Positions 1 to 7,903 of a DNA stretch of 17,808 bases are shown piece after piece (within the stretch, counting starts at the first letter, position 1; each line of letters opens with the position of its first letter). The stretch is taken from NCBI GenBank assembly GCA_964569025.1, contig CAZMSQ010000042.1, positions 1 to 17,808 on the forward strand. Direction: 5' to 3'. The DNA is from CAZMSQ01 sp964569025. GTDB taxonomy: Bacteria; Bacteroidota; Bacteroidia; Chitinophagales; Saprospiraceae. The notes beneath the pieces are model-generated. The model saw only the letters and a program-made list of their open reading frames with translations, did no database searches and had not been told where the DNA came from. The position numbers and the translations under genes were made by a program.

Positions 1-1133
1 ATTGAGGTAAAGTGGGTATTGGTCATGCCAAGCTCATCACCCATATAGATGATGGGTGTGCCGCGAAGAGTGAGCAGGATGGTCAGCAGCAACTTGGCAG
101 AGGCCTGCGGATACTCCAGACTCCCGAAGTGAGTGGTCATCCTGCCGAAGTCATGATTTCCGAGGCAGAGCACCCCCCAACCAGTCTCGCCGAGAGCCCT
201 GTCCCATTCAAAAAATATATCCTTAAACAACTGATAGTCGACCGGGACCACATCGAACTTCCCCCCTGGACCATTATTCAAAAAGAGGTGGTCAAAATGG
301 TAAATGGTGTTAAGCTCTTCGCGGGATTGGTCGACATACTCAGAGACCAAATCTGAGGGAACGCCAATACCCTCTCCCATGGTGAAGCAGTCATATTGAG
401 ACCACACGCGCTGATGGAGAAAGTGCAGGAATTCGTGTATCCGGGGTCCGTTGGCGTAGACATTTTTGATTGTGTCCAGAAAAACCGTGTAGGGGCTATC
501 CTCAAAAGCAGTGCGCTTGGAAATGAGTGGCAGCACATCAAGGCGAAACCCATCGACCCCCCGATCGAGCCAGAAGCGGAGCAAATCGACCATTTCCTTT
601 CTGACAGGCGGGAACTCCCAGTTCAAATCTGGCTGCTGTTTGACGAAATAATGCAGATAGTACTGTTGCGTGCGATCGTCCCACTCCCAGGCAGACCCTT
701 CAAAAAAGGAAGTCCAGTTGTTTGGTGGCGCCCCATCCTTGCCATCCTTCCAGAAATAGAAATCCCGATAGGGATTGTCTTTGGAAGCTCTTGAATTGAC
801 AAACCACTCGTGCTCGTCGGAGGTATGATTGAGGACCACATCGAGCAGCACACGTATATTCCTCTGATGGGCCTCCCGGATCAGCCGGTCAATATCATCC
901 ATGGTGCCAAACTCATCCATGATATCCCGATAATCGGAAATATCGTAGCCATTGTCAGCATTGGGTGATTGAAAGATTGGACTCATCCAGATGAGGTCGA
1001 CACCGAGCGTTTCCAGATAATCCAGCTTGCTGATGATGCCAGGCAGATCACCGATTCCATCGCCATTTGAGTCTTTAAACGATCTCGGATAAATCTGGTA
1101 AATGACTGCATCTTTCCACCATTGTTTATTCAT
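1..1133 (-). CDS. GH13 alpha-glucosidase (oligo-1,6-glucosidase-like), 3' end cut off by window edge
   Basis: This gene encodes a retaining alpha-glucosidase of the GH13 oligo-1,6-glucosidase/alpha-glucosidase group, and 377 codons are visible. The start MNKQWWKDAVIYQIYPRSF is typical of the family. A Ca-site-like loop DSNGDGIGD lies at 21-29, region I (DVVLNH) at 98-103, region II (GFRLDV) at 195-200 with nucleophile D199, the general acid E254 in FTMGE, and region IV NHD at 326-328 with the transition-state Asp D328. The GDELGMTN motif follows at 365-372. The catalytic triad is therefore intact. Family members are usually about 530-600 residues, so roughly a third is missing beyond the edge. 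There is no signal peptide, so the enzyme is cytoplasmic. Val follows the nucleophile, as in alpha-1,6-specific members, but valine also occurs in alpha-1,4 enzymes, so the linkage is not settled. The ATG overlaps the end of the MFS gene in ATGAATAA, which suggests translational coupling. Confidence 0.93.
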   Translation of the reverse strand, partial: MNKQWWKDAVIYQIYPRSFKDSNGDGIGDLPGIISKLDYLETLGVDLIWMSPIFQSPNADNGYDISDYRDIMDEFGTMDDIDRLIREAHQRNIRVLLDVVLNHTSDEHEWFVNSRASKDNPYRDFYFWKDGKDGAPPNNWTSFFEGSAWEWDDRTQQYYLHYFVKQQPDLNWEFPPVRKEMVDLLRFWLDRGVDGFRLDVLPLISKRTAFEDSPYTVFLDTIKNVYANGPRIHEFLHFLHQRVWSQYDCFTMGEGIGVPSDLVSEYVDQSREELNTIYHFDHLFLNNGPGGKFDVVPVDYQLFKDIFFEWDRALGETGWGVLCLGNHDFGRMTTHFGSLEYPQASAKLLLTILLTLRGTPIIYMGDELGMTNTHFTS

Positions 1134-2361
1134 AAGCCTGCGCCTTTTTTCTGGTCATTGTATGGAGAATGAATACGAGTCCAACGAGGAGTCCCAGTGG
1201 GACGAGTGAAAAATAGAATGCTTTATTGCCGCCGATGGCCTGAAAGAGCTCACCGACCAGCCGGGAGCCGAGAGTTCCACCGACAGCAGAAAAAAAGGTG
1301 AGCAACCCGGCCATCGCGCTGTGTGAGGCTTTTTCAGTAGCTCCGAGCACAGCAGCATTGACAAGTGGGTAGATGGGTGCCAGAAAGAGTCCAATCAAAG
1401 GAAATACAAATCCGATAAGCGGCACATCCGTCAGAGACATAATTGGTCGTGGTTCGAGGTTGCTGGCCATGGGGAGCACAAAAATAACAAGTGCCGAGGC
1501 AGCGATGAGGCTGCCTGTGACAATCAGATTCCAGGAGTACCGCTTAGCGAGCAGACCAGAGAGGTATCGTCCCAAAGCGATAGAAAGGGCGAGAATAACA
1601 GCCATATTGACGCTCAGGCTTTCGGGAAGGTGCAAGACCTTCTCGTTGAAAGTCGGAAGCCAGGACATAATGCCCTGTTCAGTCATCACATACATAAATG
1701 CACTGAGTGCAAAAACTGCGACGAGCGGCATTTTGAGGAGCCCGGCCATTTTCCGAAAATCTCTCAGAGGCGAGCCGGATGGAGGTGGTTGGTCAATGCC
1801 CATGGGGATATTCCATATGATCAGAAATGAGATGGCCACGACCACCGCGAGAAACAAGTAGATTCTCAACCAGGCATCTGGGTCGGTATCACTGTAAAAA
1901 AGGGGAAACATGACATATGCGAGGGCAATTCCGACCATGAAGACACTTTCAACCGAGCTCATCAGGCTGTTCAGGGACTTGCGGTCTGGAGAGACCTGAC
2001 CGATCAGAGCATAGACCGAAACCTTGACAATTGCAAAAGAAAGGCCCACCACGGCAAACAAAATGCGCGCAGCTGTAAAAGAATTGCCGGCATACATCAG
2101 CAGGCAGCCACCGAACACAGCACCCAGCCCAATCAGCATGCCGCGCTTGTAACCCAGGCGGGGCAGGAAAGAGCCGAGAAAAAACGATCCGAGGGCAATC
2201 GACAAGTCCTTGAATGCCTCCAGCGTGCTGGCCTCTACCTCAGTCACCCCGTACGCATTGATGGACCGCTGGATGATTATCCCAACGCTGTTCAGCAAAA
2301 TGGCGAACACAAAGTAATTGAGATACAGGGCAATACGGATTCCCAGCTGATTTGAGCTCAT
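1126..2361 (-). CDS. MFS sugar transporter (FucP/TsgA-like)
   Basis: This is a 411-residue inner-membrane transporter of the major facilitator superfamily. Twelve hydrophobic segments can be read, with the first near 10-31 and the last near 380-400. They are split by a hydrophilic central loop around 190-205 (PMGIDQPPPSGSPLRDFRK). The loop between segments 2 and 3, GSFLPRLGYKRG, is a degenerate form of the MFS motif A. The length and overall look fit the FucP/glucose-galactose/TsgA-like sugar porters common in Bacteroidota sugar loci, but I cannot assign a substrate. It starts 11 bp after the GH65 stop and its last 8 bp overlap the GH13 start, so it is co-transcribed with both. By context it imports a product of the GH65 enzyme, or an intact disaccharide for the cytoplasmic GH13 enzyme. 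Other MFS subfamilies remain possible. Confidence 0.88.
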   Translation of the reverse strand: MSSNQLGIRIALYLNYFVFAILLNSVGIIIQRSINAYGVTEVEASTLEAFKDLSIALGSFFLGSFLPRLGYKRGMLIGLGAVFGGCLLMYAGNSFTAARILFAVVGLSFAIVKVSVYALIGQVSPDRKSLNSLMSSVESVFMVGIALAYVMFPLFYSDTDPDAWLRIYLFLAVVVAISFLIIWNIPMGIDQPPPSGSPLRDFRKMAGLLKMPLVAVFALSAFMYVMTEQGIMSWLPTFNEKVLHLPESLSVNMAVILALSIALGRYLSGLLAKRYSWNLIVTGSLIAASALVIFVLPMASNLEPRPIMSLTDVPLIGFVFPLIGLFLAPIYPLVNAAVLGATEKASHSAMAGLLTFFSAVGGTLGSRLVGELFQAIGGNKAFYFSLVPLGLLVGLVFILHTMTRKKAQAYE

Positions 2362-2372
2362 ACAAAAAAGGT

Positions 2373-4436
2373 TTATTGCAGCTGTTCAGTGGTAATCTTC
2401 TCAGGCCCCACTCCGGTGATGACCAACCGTTTCCATCCCTTCGGCAGGACAGCCTCCTTGTGCGTGATTCCCTTCTGGCCGATATCCAATCCGCCGAATC
2501 CGAACAACACTGTTTGCAGCATCCCTCCGGCTCCGGTCGCAAAGTATGGATTGGTTCCCCCCGCGGTTTCGGCCAGCACCCCAAAAGGGGGCACCTCATT
2601 TGCCCGGTAGCTTTTGACAAACCATTCGAGCGCTTTGTCGGAATCGCTGAGTTGGTTATGGAGAATGCTGAGAATCGCCGGCCCCATGGCCGGCCCTTCC
2701 GGCGACATGCGCGGCTCGTAGTAGTCGAGATCCTGCCGGATGCGCTCAGGATTGGTAACAACCCTCAGCGGATACGCAAGCAGGTTGACATCGGCCTGTT
2801 TGATCATGGCCCCGTTATAAGTCGCGTTTTCTCTTGTTGTGCCATCCTCGAAGGTCAGGATGGGAATATTCTGTGCCACATGCATCCAGTCAGGGTCTGG
2901 CTCCTGTCCCAGCTCCTGAGCTGCAAGAGTAGCATATTCAAGGACCGTTTTGGCCATGCCGTTTGTAAAAGCATTATTGTCAATATTCTCTTCCCACTCA
3001 TTTGCGCCAATCACATTATTGATTTCATACCTGCCGGGGCCATTCCGCTCCACGCGGCTGCTCCAGAATTGTGCCACCTCCCGAAGCACTGGCCACCCCC
3101 TCTCCCTGAGCCATTCCCGATCACCTGTCACCTCAAAATACTTCCAGAATGCCCATCCAATACAGCCCGAGATATGATGCTGGAAAGGCCCTGTCAGCGC
3201 CCACACGGGGGTATCCTCTGAGCCATCGTCAGCCGATTCCCAGGGGAACATGGCCCCTTCAAACCCATGGGCGAAGGCGTTTTGACGCGCGGCCTCCAGT
3301 CGTTGGAAACGGTACTCAAGCAATGAGCGGGCAATCTCAGGCTGAAGCACAAGCAGTGGCGGGTACATCCACAATTCGGTATCCCAAAACACATGTCCAT
3401 TGTAGCCGAGACCCGAAAGCCCCATCGGAGAAAGACTGTAGGCGGTTCCTTCCCGTGCAAAGGAATACAGATGGTAGAGAGCCGAGCGGATATCTCGCTG
3501 AATCCGGATATCCCCGTCCAGCACAATATCACTCTTCCAAAGTTCAGCCCATGCAGCACGGTGTCTGTCTACAAGACGCTGACGCCCTTCAAGGCGGGCA
3601 AAAATGGTCAGCCGTTCTGCCTCGTTGTGTGGATCAGCATAATGAGCTGAGGCACACGAGGATCCGACCACTGCAAACACATAGCGCTCTCCGGCCTTCA
3701 ATTGTTTGGTGAATTTGGCGAGGTGCATGTTGAAATCCCAGTCCTCATGGATGATATCCGGCTCGGTGCCATGCGGCTCATCAAAGACAAAACTGTTTGA
3801 TGCTGCCACCACATGCTGTCCGGAAGGACTCGCACCGACCGAGGTCATCAGGGGGATTGTCACATGGGGTCTGTCGATTTCTGCGTACAGGTTTCGAACA
3901 TCTCTGAGATGATCGGGTGCACGGATAAATGCAATCGGTGTGACCTCTGCTGTCTGGGATACATCCAGCTCCACAATGGTCAGGTAGGTATATGGCAGGT
4001 GCCTGAGCGTCATGGTACGTTGGGTGACGGACACGCCGGTGCCTGACACCTCGAAGGAAGTGACCAGCTCGGCCTCTTTCATGCGGAGTGTTTGCACAAA
4101 TGACCGGATGTCTTTTCTTCCAATCCGTTTTCCATTGACTTCGAGCGCCATGCTGACATGATCAAAGGTCTCCAGAATATTGGAAACACGACCTCTTTGG
4201 TAATTATCGTATACCCCGTTCAGCACCACATCCTCTACCTGCATGGGCTCTGCAGAAGAGACGATGCCAATCATGCCATTGGCAAGGGTGACGCCATAGT
4301 AATTGCCGGGGTCAATCTGATCGGCTCGAATTTCCCACCCCGGCTGTGCCTGAGGAATCGTCAGGGAAAAAGCGACAGAGAGGATGACACAGGCAATTCG
4401 CACCAAATCACGCTGAAAAAATGGAACTCCTTTCAT
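2373..4436 (-). CDS. Secreted GH65 glycoside hydrolase, probable alpha-1,2-glucosidase (kojibiose hydrolase-like)
   Basis: This 687-residue protein belongs to family GH65, which contains alpha-glucobiose phosphorylases and a smaller branch of hydrolases. A Sec-type signal peptide covers about residues 1-30 (hydrophobic core near 11-27, then PQAQ), so it acts in the periplasm or outside the cell. An N-terminal beta-sandwich (about 35-270) precedes an (alpha/alpha)6 barrel that carries GYNGHVFWDTELW at 344-356. E480 in IGANEWEENIDNNAFTNG is the expected general acid. E623 in LAETAGGTNPYFATGAGG takes the place of the general base known from GH65 hydrolases. The phosphorylase phosphate-binding H-x-S-S/T-L-S stretch is absent, and YYEPRMSPEGPAM (572-584) stands there instead. 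This resembles Flavobacterium johnsoniae FjGH65A, human PGGHG and acid trehalases. Hydrolysis of an alpha-1,2-glucoside is the best guess, with trehalose or glucosylglycerol as alternatives. It lies 93 bp after the second FG-GAP gene. Confidence 0.92.
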   Translation of the reverse strand: MKGVPFFQRDLVRIACVILSVAFSLTIPQAQPGWEIRADQIDPGNYYGVTLANGMIGIVSSAEPMQVEDVVLNGVYDNYQRGRVSNILETFDHVSMALEVNGKRIGRKDIRSFVQTLRMKEAELVTSFEVSGTGVSVTQRTMTLRHLPYTYLTIVELDVSQTAEVTPIAFIRAPDHLRDVRNLYAEIDRPHVTIPLMTSVGASPSGQHVVAASNSFVFDEPHGTEPDIIHEDWDFNMHLAKFTKQLKAGERYVFAVVGSSCASAHYADPHNEAERLTIFARLEGRQRLVDRHRAAWAELWKSDIVLDGDIRIQRDIRSALYHLYSFAREGTAYSLSPMGLSGLGYNGHVFWDTELWMYPPLLVLQPEIARSLLEYRFQRLEAARQNAFAHGFEGAMFPWESADDGSEDTPVWALTGPFQHHISGCIGWAFWKYFEVTGDREWLRERGWPVLREVAQFWSSRVERNGPGRYEINNVIGANEWEENIDNNAFTNGMAKTVLEYATLAAQELGQEPDPDWMHVAQNIPILTFEDGTTRENATYNGAMIKQADVNLLAYPLRVVTNPERIRQDLDYYEPRMSPEGPAMGPAILSILHNQLSDSDKALEWFVKSYRANEVPPFGVLAETAGGTNPYFATGAGGMLQTVLFGFGGLDIGQKGITHKEAVLPKGWKRLVITGVGPEKITTEQLQ

Positions 4437-4529
4437 TCACACTTTCTTTTTTATCTGTCATTATTTTAATACCGCCAGCACAGGCTTCTTCTTCAATTAC
4501 CTGGTTTGAAATAACCAGATAGCAGTGAT
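4437..4529 (-). other. Intergenic spacer before the GH65 gene, with a short hairpin
   Basis: A 93-bp spacer separates the second FG-GAP gene from the GH65 gene. It holds a perfect 6-bp inverted repeat, CTGGTT and AACCAG around a 6-nt loop, at 4501-4518. No U-tract follows on the minus strand, so it is unlikely to be an intrinsic terminator; it could protect or punctuate the mRNA. I see no TTTG / TAnnTTTG promoter pair for the GH65 gene here, and only a weak purine stretch (AAAAAAGAAAG) ahead of its ATG. Confidence 0.35.
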
Positions 4530-7500
4530 TTATTGTTTGTTTTCAATTCGGATTAACACAGACCTGCCATTGTTTCGAGTGCCAATCCACTGTATATCAT
4601 CTCCGATCCGCATGGGAGCAAGCTTCCGGATTTCACCTGTCACGCCAAGTCCTTGTATAAGGTCAGTGTCCGGATCCCAAATTGCTCCATAGGAGGCATC
4701 ATACCGTCCAAGTTCGACATTGAGTGGATAGAAATTACCCCCGAGAATTGCTTCCTGGCGACCATCTAAATCCAGGTCTGCGAGCGCAATCGCATTGATT
4801 GAGGAAACCTGTAAGGCTTCGGGAAGAGGCCTTGCTTGAAAAGCACCAGTGCCATCATTGATAAAAAGTGAATGGCTCCCGGTTGTCATCCTGAATTCTG
4901 TGGCAGTCGACAGCTTATCGGCGGGAAGAATATCCGTGTGGGGGGCATTCGCAAAATCAGTTGCGGAAAGCCAGTTTCGTTTTAACTCTGGAATTTGACC
5001 GACAAGCTCCATGTAGTTCGCAAACATAATTTCCTCTCCGCCGAGATGATAGAGGACGATTTGCTCTCGACTTCCATTCTCATCAAAATCTTCTACCAGC
5101 ATTCTGACGGGATGTGATGGTGTTGGTTTCAACTTTGAATTCTCACCAATATTCCCGGCCAGTAAATCAAGCGTCCCATCCCCGTTATAGTCCCACGAGA
5201 CCACACTTTTCCATAAGCCTTCAGTACCCGCCAGCTCTTCTTTCGTAAACTGTGCCCCTTCTCGTCGGAATATCAAAACAGGTGACCATTCGGCAACCAC
5301 CACCAGATCTGAGTCACCATCCGAATCAATATCTGCCCATATTGCATCCGTTACCAGACCTGCATTCCGCAACTCAGGTGCGTAAGCACCAGTCACATCC
5401 CTGAATATGCCATCTCCTATATTTTCCAATAAAAATGAAGCAGGAATGGCACCATACTCCCGGGGTTCAGCCCGTGCTCCAATGAATACATCCGGCACTC
5501 CGTCACCAGTGAAATCATGGACTTCAATACATGATCCGGTCAGATACACTCCCTGGAATGCATTCTGTTTCCGGGTCCAGTTTCCCTGGCCATCGTTGAT
5601 ATACAGCCGAGGCTGGCGCGGGATTGACTGCCCCTGAAACTCATTTCCTCCGGTGATGACCAGCAGGTCTTGGTCGCCATCTCCATCGACATCAGCAAAG
5701 GCCGCATCGACATCTTCACTCAGACTATCTGATGCAATCTCCACATCTCTCCGGGCAACCAATTTCCCATTGGCACTCTGCCAGAATACCTGAGATGGTT
5801 GCAGCTTTGCCCCCCCCAGAAAAACATCATCAAGCCCATCTCCATTGACATCAGCTATTGCGAGTGCAGGGCCTTCTCTTGAGACCATAAAAGGCATCAA
5901 AGGCTCTCTGTTGAACTCGATAAATTGATTTTCGGCGTGCTGAAAATCTGGATTCTGATGGCTGACCTGGACATCGTATCGCCTCTTCATACCTGCCCAC
6001 CTCTTCAGTTGACCAGAAGGAAGCGCTGGCAGGCCAGCTTGCCAATTTACAACAACCAACTTGTTCATTTCAGATTGGCTGAGCCGTTGGTACGAATTAT
6101 CGGGCCAAATGACAATGATTGAATCAATGGCTGAAAGTGATCCAAGACCCATGTGCAGTCTGTCAGCCATAGAGGATTGAAAGCCTCTGGTGGGGAAAAA
6201 TTCAGAATAAAGAACCTCATCATTCCGCTTAAAAACCACTATTCGCGCACCGATGCCGGCTGAGTTTCCCGGCGGACCCACAAATCTGAATTGAACCCAT
6301 GCATTTAACGAATCACTCTCTTGCCCACGACAGAGATTTCGATACACGAACGGGAAATCTCCGATCGCATTGGTGACGATATCGACATCGCCATCATTGT
6401 CAAAATCTTCATATACCGCTCCATTCGAATAAGATGGGGAATGCCCTTTGACAGCACCGGTCAGGTCTTTCAGGTGAAACCCATCACCAGTATTTCGAAA
6501 AAATTTATCATACAGCTTGATTTCCGGCATTTTTTCTGCGAGCTCAAGATCTTCTTTCTCAATATGTTCAGATTCAAGTCTTTTTTGTATTTCCGCTGCA
6601 GAAATGAATTTGATATAATCAATATCATTCATGCGTTTTGGAATTCCATTCGAGATAAAGAGGTCTTTTTTTCCATCATTATCGAAGTCCACAAACAGCG
6701 GCGCCCAGGACCAATCTGTGGCATAGACCCCTGCCATTTGGGCAATTTCACTGAAAGTCCCATCGCCATTGTTTCGCTGCAGTGCATTCCGGGCAAACTG
6801 TACAGAATATCCATATGAAAGCTTAAATTGAAAGACATTGTAGGCATCTTCTCCCATCGAACTTTTCAGAACCTGCGGGTCTTCCGGGTGCATATCCAGC
6901 GAAATGATTTCCGGCCACATATCATTATTGAGGTCACCAATATCCACTCCCATTGAAAAGCGGCTGGTGTGTTGGATGGCCTCTGTGAGGACCTCTGAGA
7001 AGGTACCGTCTCCTTGGTTGAGGTAGAGGTAGTCATTTTCATGAAAATCATTCCCAATGTAGATATCGGGAAGGCCATCCAGATTGACATCTCCGAAAGC
7101 CAGTCCAAGCCCGTAACCAACCACTGAACTCAGAATACCTGCCTCCTGGCTCACATCAGAAAATGTGCCCCCGTCATTGCGCAACAGCTGATCGCCGGAC
7201 CTATCGCTTACCTCAGTCAGCATCTGATTGCGGGGGCCGTAGGTACTGTTGTCATGAATGGAATGCCGGAGTTGAAACATATCAAGATCTCCATCCTGAT
7301 CATAATCAAAAAAACCGGCTTGGGTGCATAACCCAGTCAGATCGAGCCCAAAATCGCGGGCTCTCTCCTCAAACCTCGGCATGCCATCAGAAGATGTGCC
7401 CATATTGAGAAACAGCTGATTGGTCCCGCCCAGCCCCATAATCCCGCTGACCTGGCTGACATACAAATCAGTCAATCCGTCTCCGTTTACATCTGCTGCT

Positions 7501-7862
7501 GCAGCCCCTGTACTCCAGCCAAGCCCTCGGGTAATTCCGGCATCGCGGGTCACATCTTCAAACTTGAAACCACCGCGATTCAGATACAGGGCATTGTCAT
7601 GCTGATTTGATGTAAAAAATAAATCCGTCAGCCCATCTGCATTGAAGTCTGCAGCGCAGACTCCTCCCCCATTGTAGAAATACATATAGTTAAAGACGTT
7701 CTGAACAGGGTTGGCCTCGAGCGTATTCTGGAATTTGAGCCCTGTCTTCGAGGCATTAAGGAGCTCAAAAAGAACATCATCGTCTTTCTGGTGATTGGGT
7801 GCAGAGCAAGAGACCCACCAAGCGCAAAGAAGACCAATTATCCCGACTGTCCATCTTGTCAT
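4530..7862 (-). CDS. CRTAC1-like lipoprotein with FG-GAP/VCBS repeats and ASPIC/UnbV domain (copy 2)
   Basis: This large surface or periplasmic lipoprotein has 1110 residues from the chosen ATG. That start gives a clean signal MTRWTVGIIGLLCAWWVSC with lipid-acceptor Cys19. The frame is open up to a GTG at 7904 that touches the stop of copy 1 (TAG/GTG), but that would add 14 polar residues ahead of the signal. Seven Ca-binding DxDxDG-type motifs come first, including DFNADG, DVNGDG, DYDQDG, DVNLDG, DFDNDG and a degenerate DLNNDMW. An ASPIC/UnbV domain follows at about 521-606 (GIGARI, RGFQSS, MGLG, IVIWPD). Seven more motifs then run to the end (DVNGDG, DVDGDG, DFTGDG, DIDSDG, DYNGDG, DFDENG, DLDLDG). 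This implies two beta-propellers flanking a beta-sandwich. It is a paralogue of the preceding gene. QKDDD follows six residues after the Cys and resembles surface-export signals. The molecular role is unknown; glycan binding with SusCD is inferred. Confidence 0.93.
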   Translation of the reverse strand: MTRWTVGIIGLLCAWWVSCSAPNHQKDDDVLFELLNASKTGLKFQNTLEANPVQNVFNYMYFYNGGGVCAADFNADGLTDLFFTSNQHDNALYLNRGGFKFEDVTRDAGITRGLGWSTGAAAADVNGDGLTDLYVSQVSGIMGLGGTNQLFLNMGTSSDGMPRFEERARDFGLDLTGLCTQAGFFDYDQDGDLDMFQLRHSIHDNSTYGPRNQMLTEVSDRSGDQLLRNDGGTFSDVSQEAGILSSVVGYGLGLAFGDVNLDGLPDIYIGNDFHENDYLYLNQGDGTFSEVLTEAIQHTSRFSMGVDIGDLNNDMWPEIISLDMHPEDPQVLKSSMGEDAYNVFQFKLSYGYSVQFARNALQRNNGDGTFSEIAQMAGVYATDWSWAPLFVDFDNDGKKDLFISNGIPKRMNDIDYIKFISAAEIQKRLESEHIEKEDLELAEKMPEIKLYDKFFRNTGDGFHLKDLTGAVKGHSPSYSNGAVYEDFDNDGDVDIVTNAIGDFPFVYRNLCRGQESDSLNAWVQFRFVGPPGNSAGIGARIVVFKRNDEVLYSEFFPTRGFQSSMADRLHMGLGSLSAIDSIIVIWPDNSYQRLSQSEMNKLVVVNWQAGLPALPSGQLKRWAGMKRRYDVQVSHQNPDFQHAENQFIEFNREPLMPFMVSREGPALAIADVNGDGLDDVFLGGAKLQPSQVFWQSANGKLVARRDVEIASDSLSEDVDAAFADVDGDGDQDLLVITGGNEFQGQSIPRQPRLYINDGQGNWTRKQNAFQGVYLTGSCIEVHDFTGDGVPDVFIGARAEPREYGAIPASFLLENIGDGIFRDVTGAYAPELRNAGLVTDAIWADIDSDGDSDLVVVAEWSPVLIFRREGAQFTKEELAGTEGLWKSVVSWDYNGDGTLDLLAGNIGENSKLKPTPSHPVRMLVEDFDENGSREQIVLYHLGGEEIMFANYMELVGQIPELKRNWLSATDFANAPHTDILPADKLSTATEFRMTTGSHSLFINDGTGAFQARPLPEALQVSSINAIALADLDLDGRQEAILGGNFYPLNVELGRYDASYGAIWDPDTDLIQGLGVTGEIRKLAPMRIGDDIQWIGTRNNGRSVLIRIENKQ

Positions 7863-7903
7863 GTGTGAGTACTTTGAGTATGCTCCATAGACTGATTTCG
7901 GCA

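Noticed and set aside
2352..3221. 289-codon open frame on the plus strand inside the GH65 gene
   Set aside because: It is antisense to conserved GH65 catalytic regions, and its composition (Pro, His, Arg, Cys rich) is typical of a shadow frame.
4501..4518. Hairpin CTGGTT/AACCAG as an operon terminator
   Set aside because: The stem is only 6 bp and AT-rich in part, with no U-tract on the minus strand, so it does not meet the look of an intrinsic terminator.
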